Source of the DNA: Pseudomonadota bacterium
GTDB lineage: Bacteria; Pseudomonadota; Gammaproteobacteria; Burkholderiales; REEB80
NCBI GenBank assembly: GCA_028873515.1
Contig: JAGWIG010000007.1
Location: 1 to 64,000, forward strand
Length of the DNA stretch: 64,000 nucleotides
Reading direction: 5' to 3'
Shown here piece by piece: positions 62,604 to 64,000 of this stretch (position 1 is its first letter; each line of letters starts with the position of its first letter). A program made the translations under genes and the position numbers. The notes below the pieces were generated by a model. That model was not told the DNA's origin and made no database searches. It was given only the letters and a program-made list of their open reading frames with translations.

Positions 62604-64000
62604 ATGACAGACCTTAAAGAACTGAACATTGAGCTTAATCCATTACCAGGCGCAATCCCTGCCACCTTTGCCCAGGTGAACGAGGAAACACTCCGGACAA
62701 CATGCCGGGCCTGTCAGGAAAGTGGTGGGCGTCTTGTAGCAATTTGGGGAACCGATGCATATCATCAGGCCTCTCAGAACCGGTTTACCGTTCATATTGC
62801 CCTGGTGTTTGCCCAGGGACTCGTGTGCCTTTCTCACCCTATCCTCAATGATCCACCTTCCTGCACTGATCTGGGTGATATTTTTTTTCCGGCAAGACGG
62901 ATGCAACGAGCCCTGTTTGACATGATGGGCATCCGTTTCACAGCTCCTGACCAGCGTCCATGGTTACGTCATGGGGCCTGGCCTGAAACCCTGTTTCCAC
63001 TCAGAAAAGATTCAAATGAAAGCCTGTTTTATCAAAATACACCCGATCCGTATTCATTCATACAGGTTACCGGTGAGGGAGTTCATGAAATAGCTGTCGG
63101 CCCGGTTCATGCCGGAACCATTGAACCAGGGCATTTCCGGTTTCAGGTCGTAGGCGAAAAAATCCTTCGCCTGGAAGAGCGGCTCGGATACACACACAAA
63201 GGAATCGAAAAACGCTTCGAATCCTTGGAATGGGCCGAAGGGGTCAAACTTGCCGGAAGAGTCAGTGGAGATAGTACAGTTGCCCATGGGTGGGCCTATG
63301 TCATGGCGGTAGAAAATCTGTGTGGACACACCGCCCCTATACGATCCCTGTGGTTACGTGCTCTTGCCCTTGAAAGAGAACGCATAGCCAATCATCTAGG
63401 GGATCTGGGGGCATTGGGCAATGATGGAGGCTTGGCTTTCGGGCTATCGCAATTTTCAAGATTAAAGGAAGACTGGATCCGGACAAATGATCTGATCTTT
63501 GGTCACCGCTACCTGATGGATTTCATCATTCCAGGTGGCGTAAACCATGATGTGGCTCATGCACAAACCATCCAGATCCAGCATGAAGTCCAGATAATTC
63601 GAAAAGAGGTCCAACATCTTAAACGCATTTATGATGAACATGCAGGCTTGCAGGATCGGTTCCTGATGACCGGCCGGGTTTTACCAGATCTTGCTACAGA
63701 TCTGGGAATGATCGGGCTTGCAGGCCGTGCCAGCGGAATCGCTTTTGATCTAAGAACACAATTCCCCTGCACCCCCTATGATGCTCTGAATGTCAACATG
63801 ATAACCCATCATAATGGTGATGTGGCCGCAAGAGTCATTGTGAGGTTTGAGGAAATCTTCGAGTCATTACGCCTGATTGAATTAATCCTGGCAAAGCTCC
63901 CACAGGGAGACGTTCGTTCTGACATACCTGAACCCCCTTCAAACAGCATCGGGCTAGGCTGGATAGAAGGATGGCGTGGGGAGGTTTTTGTAGCCGTTCA
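62604..64000 (+). CDS. HyfG-like large subunit without the N-terminal Ni-binding cysteines (partial)
   Basis: The gene runs off the window after 465 codons. Residues 1 to about 135 are NuoC-like (30-kDa domain: FFPARRMQRALFDMMGIRF), and the rest is NuoD/HycE-like: VGPVHAGTIEPGHFRFQVVGE, RLEERLGYTHKGIEKRFE, RALALERERIANHLGDLG. Where [NiFe] hydrogenases have RxCGxC followed by H, this protein has GRVSGDSTVAH: both cysteines are serine. The C-terminal CxxC pair is outside the window. It therefore belongs with energy-converting hydrogenase-related (Ehr) large subunits rather than active hydrogenases. What it oxidises or reduces is unknown. It starts at ATG 62604, directly behind the stop of a 14-codon ORF. 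Confidence 0.85.
   Translation, partial: MTDLKELNIELNPLPGAIPATFAQVNEETLRTTCRACQESGGRLVAIWGTDAYHQASQNRFTVHIALVFAQGLVCLSHPILNDPPSCTDLGDIFFPARRMQRALFDMMGIRFTAPDQRPWLRHGAWPETLFPLRKDSNESLFYQNTPDPYSFIQVTGEGVHEIAVGPVHAGTIEPGHFRFQVVGEKILRLEERLGYTHKGIEKRFESLEWAEGVKLAGRVSGDSTVAHGWAYVMAVENLCGHTAPIRSLWLRALALERERIANHLGDLGALGNDGGLAFGLSQFSRLKEDWIRTNDLIFGHRYLMDFIIPGGVNHDVAHAQTIQIQHEVQIIRKEVQHLKRIYDEHAGLQDRFLMTGRVLPDLATDLGMIGLAGRASGIAFDLRTQFPCTPYDALNVNMITHHNGDVAARVIVRFEEIFESLRLIELILAKLPQGDVRSDIPEPPSNSIGLGWIEGWRGEVFVAV

Overview
The window reads as chromosomal DNA of a Gram-negative betaproteobacterium, most likely of the Nitrosomonadales/Methylophilaceae kind. The base composition looks moderate (mid-40s % GC by eye, not computed). 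The grounds are three: the housekeeping order rne / rluC / HAD / Rieske / sppA and yceD-rpmF-plsX-fabHDG-acpP-fabF-pabC-mltG-tmk-holB-pilZ-tatD; an NAD-dependent molybdenum formate dehydrogenase operon (fdsGBACD); and a MetR-controlled B12-independent methionine synthase. The genus cannot be fixed from the sequence alone.

Layout. 1-4.8 kb: the edge of an IS30-family element, pepN, a DEDDh exonuclease and a broken tnpB. 4.8-17.7 kb: parC, a small membrane peptide, an exported adenosine-deaminase-fold protein that has lost its catalytic residues, the metR/metE divergon, an EmrAB-type efflux pair, a CopD-like protein, a PAP2 phosphatase and a TPR protein. 17.7-28.1 kb: two parallel modules. In each, an oxidation enzyme (formate dehydrogenase fdsGBACD; aldehyde dehydrogenase) is transcribed away from a ModE-HTH plus periplasmic-binding-domain regulator. 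The two regulators are close paralogues, and both intergenic regions hold AT-rich inverted repeats. 28.4-38.9 kb: a methyltransferase, a sterol-desaturase-family hydroxylase, a CPA1 antiporter, parE, a YbbAP-type ABC pair, tatD and a PilZ protein. 38.9-48.5 kb: one long leftward block from yceD to holB that makes fatty acids, phospholipid precursor, folate precursor, septal glycan processing and dTMP. 48.5-56.3 kb: maf, a tetrapyrrole-methylase-fold methyltransferase, sppA, a Rieske protein, a HAD phosphatase, rluC and rne. 56.7-64 kb: a KfrA-like DNA-binding protein diverging from a membrane complex operon (hyfB-C-E-F-G-like) that runs off the right end.

The most unusual object is the last operon. 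Its membrane arm resembles hydrogenase-4/complex I, but the large subunit reads RVSGDS where [NiFe] hydrogenases have RxCGxC, so at least the N-terminal pair of Ni-binding cysteines is absent. This places it with the poorly understood energy-converting hydrogenase-related (Ehr) complexes rather than with true hydrogenases. The second unusual object is the paired regulator/oxidoreductase arrangement, and the third is the adenosine-deaminase-like pseudoenzyme.

Starts were moved from the ORF-track ends where a Shine-Dalgarno sequence or family length supports it: pepN, metE, fdsB, fdhD, fdsD, the aldehyde dehydrogenase, mltG, fabH, yceD, maf, rluC and rne. All homology statements come from motif recognition by reading; no database search was run.
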